Below, piece after piece: positions 1 to 5,538 of a stretch of 11,502 nucleotides of DNA. Source of the stretch: an uncultured Collinsella sp. (GTDB lineage Bacteria; Actinomycetota; Coriobacteriia; Coriobacteriales; Coriobacteriaceae). Position 1 is the stretch's first letter, and every line of letters begins with the position of its first letter. A model generated the notes under the pieces. It saw only the letters and a list, made by a program, of their open reading frames with translations, searched no databases and was not told where the DNA came from. The DNA lies in assembly GCA_958346165.1 (NCBI GenBank), contig CATVQO010000039.1, forward strand, positions 1-11,502, in the 5' to 3' direction. The translations under genes were made by a program, and so were the position numbers.

Positions 1-1
1 T

Positions 2-15
2 TTAAAACGTTTTAA
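2..15. promoter_or_regulatory. Perfect 14-bp palindrome upstream of gap, possible operator
   Basis: TTAAAACGTTTTAA is a perfect inverted repeat with a central CG, the symmetry typical of LacI/GalR-family operators. The core AACGT recurs at 14-18. It lies about 70 bp before the likely gap transcription start in a very AT-rich stretch, so it could be an activator site, an upstream operator or simply part of an AT-rich UP-like region. It is at the window edge, so it might also belong to an upstream gene. No regulator gene is visible here. The assignment is inference. Confidence 0.3.
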
Positions 16-47
16 CGTAAATTTGATTTTCAATTTCGAGCATTCTC

Positions 48-77
48 GTGAAATTCAAGTCAAAAAAAAGGTATATT
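48..77 (+). promoter_or_regulatory. Candidate promoter of gap
   Basis: TATATT at 72-77 is a good -10 hexamer. GTGAAA at 48-53 matches 4 of 6 bases of the -35 consensus, with an 18-bp spacer that includes an A tract (62-69). Transcription would start near 84, giving a leader of about 65 nt. AT-rich DNA at 1-40 could act as an UP element. The prediction rests on motif match and position only. Confidence 0.45.
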
Positions 78-97
78 AGGCGAGTGGTTAGTTTGTG

Positions 98-144
98 GGC
101 CTCAACGGCGAGCGCTGTAGCTCGCGGGGGCCTTACGAAAGGAG
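98..144 (+). promoter_or_regulatory. gap leader: stem-loop followed by ribosome binding site
   Basis: GCGAGC (108-113) pairs with GCTCGC (120-125) around the 6-nt loop GCTGTA. An outer helix pairs 98-103 with 127-132, including one G-U pair, across a small internal loop. One nucleotide later comes TACGAAAGG (134-142), which with AG at 143-144 forms the strong Shine-Dalgarno GAAAGGAG five nt before the ATG at 150. There is no U tract, so this is not a terminator. The Shine-Dalgarno lies outside the stem. Its position suggests mRNA stabilisation or binding of a regulator. Confidence 0.5.
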
Positions 145-149
145 ACACA

Positions 150-1175
150 ATGGCAGTAAAGGTTGCTATTAACGGCTTCGGTCGCATCGGTCGTCTGGCT
201 TTCCGTCAGATGTTCGGTCATGAGGGCTCCGAGATCGTCGCTATCAACGACCTCACCTCTCCCGATATGCTCGCTTACCTGCTGAAGTACGACTCCACGC
301 AGGGCAACTACGCTCGCGATCACGAGGTCGTTGCTGGCGAGGATTCCATCACCGTTGACGGCAAGGAGATCAAGATCTACAAGGAGGCCGACGCTAACAA
401 CCTGCCTTGGGGCGACCTTGACGTCGACGTCGTTCTCGAGTGCACCGGCTTCTACACCAGCAAGGCTAAGGCTCAGGCCCACATCAATGCTGGCGCCAAG
501 AAGGTCGTCATCTCCGCTCCGGCCGGCAGCGATCTGCCCACCATCGTGTACAACGTCAACCATGAGACGCTGACCGCTGAGGACAACATCATCTCCGCTG
601 CTTCCTGCACCACCAACTGCCTCGCCCCGATGGCCAAGGGTCTGAACGACTTCGCTCCCATCGTGTCCGGCATCATGACCACCATCCACGCCTTCACCGG
701 CGACCAGATGCCGCTCGACGGCCCGCAGCGCAAGGGCAACTTCCGTCGCTCCCGCGCCTGCTCCGAGAACATCGTCCCGAACACCACGGGCGCTGCCAAG
801 GCCATCGGCCTGGTTCTCCCCGAGCTCAACGGCAAGCTCATCGGTGCCGCCCAGCGCGTCCCGACGCCGACCGGCTCGCTGACCAACCTCTACGCCGTCG
901 TTGACAAGAAGGTCACCGTCGACGAGGTCAACGCTGCCATGAAGGCCTACGCCGAGACCATCCCCGAGACCTTCGCCTACAACGAGGACCAGATCGTCTC
1001 CCGCGACATCGTCGGCGAGACCCACGGCTCCATCTTCGACGCCACTCAGACCATGTGCTCTGACCTCGGCAACGGCCAGACCCTCGTTCAGGTCACCTCT
1101 TGGTACGACAACGAGAACTCCTACACCTCTCAGATGGTCCGCACCATCAAGTACTTCGAGAAGTTCGTTGCTTAA
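150..1175 (+). CDS. gap: Glyceraldehyde-3-phosphate dehydrogenase, type I
   Basis: This 341-residue cytosolic enzyme oxidises and phosphorylates glyceraldehyde 3-phosphate to 1,3-bisphosphoglycerate, reducing NAD+. The N-terminal Rossmann signature NGFGRIGR is at residues 8-15. The active-site motif ASCTTNC contains the nucleophile Cys153, and the partner His180 is in TTIHAFTGD. Asp in AINDL, at the end of the second strand, favours NAD over [16 protein letters not shown] in the catalytic domain is typical of the family. The reading frame is open back to 48, but the strong GAAAGGAG site at 137-144 and the start of homology at MAVKVAING fix the start at 150. Length is normal and the frame is intact. 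It is first in the glycolytic cluster but is cut off from pgk by an intrinsic terminator, so it probably has mostly its own transcript. Codon choice is strongly biased, as expected for a very highly expressed gene. Confidence 0.98.
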   Translation: MAVKVAINGFGRIGRLAFRQMFGHEGSEIVAINDLTSPDMLAYLLKYDSTQGNYARDHEVVAGEDSITVDGKEIKIYKEADANNLPWGDLDVDVVLECTGFYTSKAKAQAHINAGAKKVVISAPAGSDLPTIVYNVNHETLTAEDNIISAASCTTNCLAPMAKGLNDFAPIVSGIMTTIHAFTGDQMPLDGPQRKGNFRRSRACSENIVPNTTGAAKAIGLVLPELNGKLIGAAQRVPTPTGSLTNLYAVVDKKVTVDEVNAAMKAYAETIPETFAYNEDQIVSRDIVGETHGSIFDATQTMCSDLGNGQTLVQVTSWYDNENSYTSQMVRTIKYFEKFVA

Positions 1176-1212
1176 TTTAGCTTTTAGCGAATAGCTCGTT
1201 GAGCGTCTAAAG

Positions 1213-1260
1213 AAGGGCGCGGCCTTATAGGGCTTACACCCTAGGGTCGCGCCCTTTTTA
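1213..1260 (+). terminator. Intrinsic terminator between gap and pgk
   Basis: AAGGGCGCG (1213-1221) pairs perfectly with CGCGCCCTT (1248-1256). The helix continues through 1222-1225 with 1244-1247, including G-U pairs. An inner TAGGG/CCCTA stem (1228-1232 with 1239-1243) closes a 6-nt loop. The U tract is 1255-1259. This is a strong Rho-independent terminator about 40 nt after the gap stop codon. Confidence 0.9.
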
Positions 1261-1304
1261 TAAGAAATCGTCTGCCGTAATGGGAGGCAGACACGTACGA
1301 AAGG
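1259..1304 (+). promoter_or_regulatory. pgk leader: possible -10, stem-loop and ribosome binding site
   Basis: TATAAG (1259-1264) matches 5 of 6 bases of a -10 hexamer and overlaps the end of the terminator U tract. No convincing -35 was found. If it is used, transcription begins near 1270, exactly at a stem-loop in which GTCTGCC (1270-1276) pairs with GGCAGAC (1286-1292) around a 9-nt loop. Three nt later comes TACGAAAGG (1296-1304), identical to the block in the gap leader, with GAAAGG as Shine-Dalgarno 11 nt before the ATG at 1316. The stem and the shared block are seen directly; promoter use is inferred. Confidence 0.4.
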
Positions 1305-1315
1305 TAGAAGCAAAC

Positions 1316-2506
1316 ATGGCCTTTACCAAGAAGACCGTCCGCGACATCGATGTCGACGGAAAGCGCGTTCTCGTCCGCGTTGACTTTAACGTGCCTATCA
1401 AGGATGGCGTCGTTGGCGACACCACCCGTATCAAGGCTGCCCTGCCCACCATCAACTACCTCGTTGAGCACAATGCTCGCGTCATCCTCATGAGCCACCT
1501 CGGTCGTCCCGAGGGCACCGGCTTCCAGCCCGAGCTGTCCCTCGAGCCCGTCGCCAAGAAGCTCGCTGAGCTCTCTGGTCTCGACGTTGCCTTTGTCGCC
1601 GACACCTACGGCGAGAAGGCTGCTGAGGCTGTCGCCGCCGTCGAGCCGGGTAAGGTCCTCGTTCTCGAGAACGTCCGTTTTGACAAGCGTGAGAAGAAGA
1701 ACGATCCCGAGATCGCCAAGAAGCTCGCTTCCTATGGTGACGTCTTCGTTCTCGATGCCTTCGGCACCGCTCACCGCGCCCAGGGTTCCGTCGTGGGCCC
1801 CGCCGCTTACCTGCCTGCCGTCGCCGGCTTCTTGCTCGAGAAGGAGGTCGACACGCTGACCGGCATCTTCGCCGAGCCCGAGCGCCCCTTCGTCGCCATC
1901 GTCGGCGGTTCCAAGGTTTCCTCCAAGATCGGCGTTCTCGATCACCTCATCGACTCCGCTGACACCCTGATCATAGGTGGCGGCATGGCCTACACCTTCT
2001 TCCTGGCTCAGGGCCTGTCCGTTGGTCAGTCCCTCAAGGAAGAGGACTGGGTCGAGCGCGCCGGCGAGATGCTCAAGAAGGCTGAGGAGAAGGGTGTCAA
2101 GATCCTGCTCCCCATCGACAACCGCGTTGCCGATCACTTTGGCGAGGACGCTGTTCCCGAGGTTGTCGCTTCCGACGCTATCCCCGACGATCGTGAGGGT
2201 ATGGACATCGGTCCTAAGACCGAGGAGCTCTACGCCGAGGCCGTCAAGGGCGCCAAGACTGTGTTCTGGAATGGCCCCATGGGCGTCTTCGAGTTCGACA
2301 ACTTCGCTCACGGCACCCAGGCTATCGCCGAGGCTGTCGCCGAGGCCGACTGCACCTCGATCATCGGCGGTGGCGACTCTGTCGCGGCTGTCAACAAGTT
2401 CAACCTGGCCGACAAGATGAACTGGATCTCCACCGGTGGTGGCGCTTCCATGGAGCTCGTCGAGGGTAAGGCCCTGCCCGGAGTGGAGGCGCTTCTCGAT
2501 GCCTAA
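1316..2506 (+). CDS. pgk: Phosphoglycerate kinase
   Basis: This 396-residue cytosolic enzyme transfers phosphate from 1,3-bisphosphoglycerate to ADP, the first ATP-yielding step of glycolysis. The substrate-binding N-domain has RVDFNVP at residues 21-27 and SHLGRP at 60-65. Downstream come GGSKVSSKIG, which carries a nucleotide-domain lysine, FWNGPMGVFE at 317-326, the nucleotide-binding GGGDS at 351-355, and the C-terminal STGGGASMELVEG. Length is normal for bacteria. The start at 1316 is preferred over the in-frame ATG at 1280 because GAAAGG (1299-1304) is correctly placed and homology begins immediately after it. The 3' end overlaps tpiA by 8 nt, indicating cotranscription and probable translational coupling with tpiA and gpmI. 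Confidence 0.98.
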   Translation: MAFTKKTVRDIDVDGKRVLVRVDFNVPIKDGVVGDTTRIKAALPTINYLVEHNARVILMSHLGRPEGTGFQPELSLEPVAKKLAELSGLDVAFVADTYGEKAAEAVAAVEPGKVLVLENVRFDKREKKNDPEIAKKLASYGDVFVLDAFGTAHRAQGSVVGPAAYLPAVAGFLLEKEVDTLTGIFAEPERPFVAIVGGSKVSSKIGVLDHLIDSADTLIIGGGMAYTFFLAQGLSVGQSLKEEDWVERAGEMLKKAEEKGVKILLPIDNRVADHFGEDAVPEVVASDAIPDDREGMDIGPKTEELYAEAVKGAKTVFWNGPMGVFEFDNFAHGTQAIAEAVAEADCTSIIGGGDSVAAVNKFNLADKMNWISTGGGASMELVEGKALPGVEALLDA

Positions 2507-3266
2507 TCGCACCCTTCTCATCGCTGGTAACTGGAAGATGAACAACGACGTCGCCGAGGCCGCCAAACTCGCCGACGAGCTGGCTCAGGCTCTGCCCGAG
2601 GTTCCGGCTGGCGTCGAGGTGCTCGTCTGCCCTCCGACCATCGACATCACTACGGTCCATGACCGCATTCAGGCTGCCCCCATCGCCCTCGGTGCACAGA
2701 ACGTGTACTGGGAGGCCAAGGGTGCCTTCACCGGCGAGTCCTCTTGCGACATGCTCAAGTCCGCTGGCTGCACCTACTGCATCATCGGTCACTCCGAGCG
2801 TCGCGACTACTTCCACGAGACCGACGAGGATCAGAACAAGAAGGCCAAGGCTCTCGTTGCCGCCGGTCTTGTTCCCGTCTTCTGCTGCGGCGAGTCCCTC
2901 GAGGTCCGCGAGGCTGGCACCTATGTCGAGCACGTCGTGAACCAGGTCAAGGCTGGCCTTGCTGGCCTTGAGATCACCTGCCCCAAGCAGGTCGTCGTCG
3001 CCTACGAGCCCATCTGGGCCATCGGCACCGGCAAGACCGCTACCGCCGAGGACGCTCAGGAGGTCTGCGGCGCTATCCGTGAGACCCTCAAGGAGATGTT
3101 CGGCGAGGAGCTCGCCGACGGCATCCGCGTTCTCTACGGCGGTTCCGCCAAGCCCGGCAACATTGCCGAGCTCGTCGCCAAGCCCGACGTTGACGGCGCC
3201 CTCGTGGGCGGCGCTTCGCTCAAGGCTGCCGACTTCGCCTCTATGGTCGTCAAGGCAGGCGAGTAG
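2499..3266 (+). CDS. tpiA: Triosephosphate isomerase
   Basis: This 255-residue TIM-barrel enzyme interconverts dihydroxyacetone phosphate and glyceraldehyde 3-phosphate, feeding both trioses into the GAPDH step. AGNWKMN supplies Asn11 and Lys13, the electrophilic His98 sits in GHSERRDYF, and the catalytic base Glu170 is in AYEPIWAIGTGKT, followed by the flexible loop 6. The phosphate-binding YGGSAKPGN begins at residue 213. Upstream in-frame ATGs lie inside pgk. The start at 2499 is chosen because TGGAGG (2484-2489) lies 9 nt before it and MPNRTLLIAGNWK is the normal N-terminus. It overlaps the pgk end by 8 nt, with the Shine-Dalgarno inside pgk coding sequence, and is followed 5 nt later by gpmI. 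Confidence 0.98.
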   Translation: MPNRTLLIAGNWKMNNDVAEAAKLADELAQALPEVPAGVEVLVCPPTIDITTVHDRIQAAPIALGAQNVYWEAKGAFTGESSCDMLKSAGCTYCIIGHSERRDYFHETDEDQNKKAKALVAAGLVPVFCCGESLEVREAGTYVEHVVNQVKAGLAGLEITCPKQVVVAYEPIWAIGTGKTATAEDAQEVCGAIRETLKEMFGEELADGIRVLYGGSAKPGNIAELVAKPDVDGALVGGASLKAADFASMVVKAGE

Positions 3267-3271
3267 GACAT

Positions 3272-4825
3272 ATGGCACAGCGTCATCTTCCTGCACTCCT
3301 GATCATCATGGATGGTTGCGGCCTTGCTCCGGCCGATGGCGAGAACGCCGTCGCCGCTGCCAAGACGCCCTTCCTTGATAGCCTGTACGAGAAGTACCCC
3401 CACACCACGCTCGGCGCTTCGGGCGAGGACGTGGGTCTTCCCGATGGCCAGATGGGTAACTCCGAGGTGGGTCACCTCAACATCGGTGCCGGACGCATCG
3501 TGTTCCAGGAGCTTTCGCGCATCAACAACGCCATCAAGGACGGCTCCATCGCCAAGAACGAGGTTTTTGTCAAGGCTATGGACGACGTCAAGGCTGACGG
3601 CAAGACTCTCCACCTCATGGGCCTTATGAGCCCTGGCGGTGTTCATTCTCACATGAACCACGTCGAGGCTCTGGTCAAGATGGCTGCCGAGCACGGTGTC
3701 AAGACCGTTCGCGTCCACGCCTTCATGGATGGCCGCGACGTCGACCCGCAGTCCGGTGCTGGCTACATGAGCGAGTTCTGCGCCTTCCTGGCCAAGATTT
3801 CCGAGGAGACCGGTTGCGACGCTCGCGTTGCCACCGTCTCGGGTCGTTATTGGGCGATGGACCGCGACAACCGTTGGGAGCGCATCCAGCGCGCCTACGA
3901 CGTCATGGTCAACGCGTCCGATGCTGATACCGACCCCGTTGCCGGTATCAAGGCCTACTACGAGAAGGACCCGCGCGGCGATGAGTTCGTCGAGCCCTTC
4001 GCTGCCCACAACGAGGGCATTCACGAGGGCGACGCGGCCATCTTCTTCAACTTCCGTCCCGACCGCGCTCGTCAGATGACCCGCGTGTTCACGGACAAGG
4101 AGTTCGACGGCTTTGAGCGCGAGCAGATCAAGCTTTCGCACTTTGTGACGATGACCGAGTACGATCCGACGTTTGATGTCGAGGTCGCCTTCCCCAAGAC
4201 GTTCCCCGAGAACGTCCTGGCCGACGTTATCGCCGCCAATGGCCTGAAGCAGCTGCACACTGCCGAGACCGAGAAGTACGCCCACGTGACGTTCTTCCTC
4301 AACGGTGGCATCGAGGAGCCCAAGGAGGGCGAGGAGCGCGTGCTCGTCGCTTCCCCCAAGGTCGCTACCTACGATCTGCAGCCCGAGATGAGCGCTCCCA
4401 AGGTTACCGAGAAGCTCGTCGCCGCCATCAACGAGGATCGCGCTGATTTCTACATCGTGAACTTCGCGAACTGCGACATGGTTGGTCACACCGGTGTCTT
4501 CGACGCTGCCGTTAAGGCTGTCGAGGCTGTTGACGATGCCCTGTCCAAGGTTGTCCCGGCGATTCTCGCCAAGGGCGGCTTTGCACTGATTACCGCCGAC
4601 CACGGCAACGCCGATCACATGTTTGACGTTGCTTCCGACGGTTCCAAGCATCCGTTTACGGCTCACACCACCAACCGCGTGCCGTTCATCATCGTTGATG
4701 AGAAGGCACAGCTCACCGGTATCGAGGACGGCCGTCTTTCCGATATCGCTCCGACCATGCTCACCATGGCTGGTATTGAGCCTTCCGCCGAGATGACGGG
4801 CCGCGTGCTCGCCACCGAGGCCTAA
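3272..4825 (+). CDS. gpmI: 2,3-bisphosphoglycerate-independent phosphoglycerate mutase
   Basis: This 517-residue alkaline-phosphatase-superfamily enzyme converts 3-phosphoglycerate to 2-phosphoglycerate through a phosphoserine intermediate and normally uses two Mn2+ ions. Metal-site residues are visible: Asp14 in MDGCG, Asp402 and His406 in NCDMVGHTG, Asp443 and His444 in ADHGNADHM, and a later His near 465 in TAHTTNRVPF. The nucleophile is Ser64 in MGNSEVGHLNIGAGR. Substrate-binding motifs include FMDGRDVDP and FRPDRAR (261-267). The usual aromatic residue after MDG is cysteine here (MDGCG). The ATG is 5 nt after the tpiA stop. Its Shine-Dalgarno is poor (AGGA only 3 nt upstream, or the more distant AGGCGAG), so initiation probably depends on coupling to tpiA. 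The gene ends in tandem stops TAA TAG. Confidence 0.97.
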   Translation: MAQRHLPALLIIMDGCGLAPADGENAVAAAKTPFLDSLYEKYPHTTLGASGEDVGLPDGQMGNSEVGHLNIGAGRIVFQELSRINNAIKDGSIAKNEVFVKAMDDVKADGKTLHLMGLMSPGGVHSHMNHVEALVKMAAEHGVKTVRVHAFMDGRDVDPQSGAGYMSEFCAFLAKISEETGCDARVATVSGRYWAMDRDNRWERIQRAYDVMVNASDADTDPVAGIKAYYEKDPRGDEFVEPFAAHNEGIHEGDAAIFFNFRPDRARQMTRVFTDKEFDGFEREQIKLSHFVTMTEYDPTFDVEVAFPKTFPENVLADVIAANGLKQLHTAETEKYAHVTFFLNGGIEEPKEGEERVLVASPKVATYDLQPEMSAPKVTEKLVAAINEDRADFYIVNFANCDMVGHTGVFDAAVKAVEAVDDALSKVVPAILAKGGFALITADHGNADHMFDVASDGSKHPFTAHTTNRVPFIIVDEKAQLTGIEDGRLSDIAPTMLTMAGIEPSAEMTGRVLATEA

Positions 4826-4848
4826 TAGAAAACAAATACCGTTTTCTA
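4826..4848 (+). repeat. AT-rich hairpin right after gpmI
   Basis: TAGAAAAC (4826-4833) and GTTTTCTA (4841-4848) form a perfect 8-bp inverted repeat with a 7-nt loop. It starts at the second of the two stop codons and ends two nt before the strong terminator. It may help protect the 3' end or serve as a second hairpin of a tandem terminator. No function can be shown. Confidence 0.5.
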
Positions 4849-4850
4849 GT

Positions 4851-4885
4851 AAGGGGGTTGTCCACAACCGGACAACCCCCTTTTT
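4851..4885 (+). terminator. Intrinsic terminator of the glycolytic cluster
   Basis: AAGGGGGTTGTCC (4851-4863) pairs perfectly with GGACAACCCCCTT (4870-4882) around the loop ACAACC, giving a 13-bp stem with a T tract at 4881-4885. It is a very strong Rho-independent terminator. The A run before the stem is too short (2 nt) to make a good terminator on the other strand. Confidence 0.95.
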
Positions 4886-4943
4886 GGTATTTCTGCCATT
4901 TCTACCCCGTCCCCGAGTGGCAGGTAGGGGAGAGCGGGGGATT

Positions 4944-4982
4944 GTGGTACAGTACTGGAGTTTGAACTGTTCTATTAAGGAG
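4944..4982 (+). promoter_or_regulatory. Candidate secG promoter and ribosome binding site
   Basis: TACAGT (4948-4953) matches 4 of 6 bases of the -10 consensus and is preceded by TG in the extended -10 position (4946-4947 region, TGGTACAGT). No good -35 is seen in the G-rich sequence upstream. Transcription would start near 4960, giving a leader of about 30 nt. AAGGAG (4977-4982) is a strong Shine-Dalgarno 7 nt before the ATG. The upstream terminator makes a separate promoter likely, but this exact site is a guess. Confidence 0.4.
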
Positions 4983-4989
4983 CTTATCT

Positions 4990-5244
4990 ATGGGTCCGTT
5001 CCAGATTCTTCTGTTTGTCGTTTGGGCTGTCTCTGCCGTGGCGCTGACGATTCTCGTCCTGATGCATTCCGGTAAGGGCACCGGCGTTTCGGATATGATC
5101 GCCAGCTCGCTGTATAACTCCAGCTCTGCCACGGGCGTCATGGAGCAGAACCTCGATCGCCTGACGGTAATTATGGCCGTCGTTTTTGCCGTGTGTGTCG
5201 TCCTGTGCATGTTCTTCTTCCCGCAGGGTATCGTCGGCTACTAA
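4990..5244 (+). CDS. secG: Preprotein translocase subunit SecG
   Basis: This 84-residue membrane protein is the accessory subunit of the SecYEG channel and aids SecA-driven export across the cytoplasmic membrane. Two hydrophobic segments, about residues 4-25 and 59-77, flank a polar cytoplasmic loop. The loop begins with LMHSGKGTGVSD, the recognisable SecG motif (usually LLQ-GKGGG), and contains NLDRLT just before the second helix. Length fits the family. Its position after gap-pgk-tpiA genes is a familiar arrangement in Gram-positive bacteria and supports the call. Here it forms its own transcription unit between two intrinsic terminators. The following oppA product needs protein export, though possibly by Tat instead of Sec. 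Confidence 0.95.
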   Translation: MGPFQILLFVVWAVSAVALTILVLMHSGKGTGVSDMIASSLYNSSSATGVMEQNLDRLTVIMAVVFAVCVVLCMFFFPQGIVGY

Positions 5245-5266
5245 GCACGAGCCGTATAAATACTTG

Positions 5267-5297
5267 AAAAGGGTTCCGCAAGTGCGGGACCCTTTTT
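5267..5297 (+). terminator. Intrinsic terminator after secG
   Basis: GGGTTCCGC (5271-5279) pairs with GCGGGACCC (5284-5292) with one G-U pair, closing a 4-nt loop. The stem is extended by A-T pairs 5267-5270 with 5293-5296, followed by the T tract to 5297. The flanking A and T runs mean it could also work in the opposite direction, but no minus-strand gene is nearby. Confidence 0.92.
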
Positions 5298-5299
5298 GT

Positions 5300-5313
5300 T
5301 TACATATTTGTAA
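5300..5313. promoter_or_regulatory. Small dyad TTACA-N4-TGTAA upstream of oppA
   Basis: TTACA (5300-5304) and TGTAA (5309-5313) form a perfect dyad with a 4-bp spacer, just past the secG terminator. It could be a transcription-factor site for the opp operon, but it lies about 90 bp upstream of the candidate promoter, and such short dyads arise easily in AT-rich sequence. The stretch 5245-5538 (294 nt) holds otherwise only the secG terminator and the oppA promoter and leader. I see no small gene or known riboswitch in it. Confidence 0.2.
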
Positions 5314-5365
5314 CAGAGTCAAAATATCCTCACATACTTCGCCCAACTAAAGAAATTCTCGACCG

Positions 5366-5399
5366 TTAACCGGAATTAGCCCCAAATCGTGTATAAAAT
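5366..5399 (+). promoter_or_regulatory. Candidate oppA promoter
   Basis: TATAAA (5392-5397), within TGTATAAAAT, is the best -10 element in the gap. The -35 is weak: TTAACC (5366-5371) matches 4 of 6 bases but the 20-bp spacing is long. Transcription from near 5404 would give a leader of about 135 nt. A weak interrupted hairpin (TCGGA 5476-5480 with TCCGA 5496-5500) is the only structure I see in that leader. Confidence 0.4.
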
Positions 5400-5538
5400 G
5401 CGCTACTGTATTGCAAAACGTTGGTCCGTTGTGCATAACCAGCCATAGCAGCGGGCGGCGTTTTGATGGTTCGGATCGGATTGTTTCGACATGTGTCCGA
5501 CTGAACATTTCTTTGTCCTATCTCATAAGGAGGATGGC

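Noticed and set aside
48..149. Upstream extension of gap to an ATG at 48
   Set aside because: The extension has no ribosome binding site, covers the likely promoter, and encodes nothing GAPDH-like; the strong GAAAGGAG precedes 150.
1280..1315. Upstream extension of pgk to an ATG at 1280
   Set aside because: It lies in the loop of the leader hairpin, has no placed Shine-Dalgarno, and homology begins at 1316.
3134..4867. Long minus-strand open frame (577 codons) across gpmI, with similar ones at 102-1313, 1241-2566 and 5518-7185
   Set aside because: Each is in exact codon register with the sense gene, so its stops correspond to sense TTA, CTA and TCA codons, which these highly biased genes avoid. 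Translations are low-complexity, rich in Leu, Val, Gly and Asp, with no recognisable domain.
4884..5075. Overlapping 63-codon plus-strand frame covering the start of secG
   Set aside because: Out of frame with secG, no ribosome binding site, and no recognisable protein features.
5415..5430. AAAACGTT upstream of oppA resembling the palindrome upstream of gap
   Set aside because: Only the six-base core AACGTT is symmetric; the flanks do not pair, so chance is a sufficient explanation.
5491..5538. Upstream extension of oppA to an ATG at 5491
   Set aside because: No ribosome binding site there. AAGGAGG sits correctly for 5539, and the longer form would put polar residues ahead of an otherwise normal lipoprotein signal.
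5404..5538. Possible riboswitch or T-box in the oppA leader
   Set aside because: Only a weak interrupted hairpin is visible. There is no terminator or antiterminator pair and no recognisable conserved riboswitch core.
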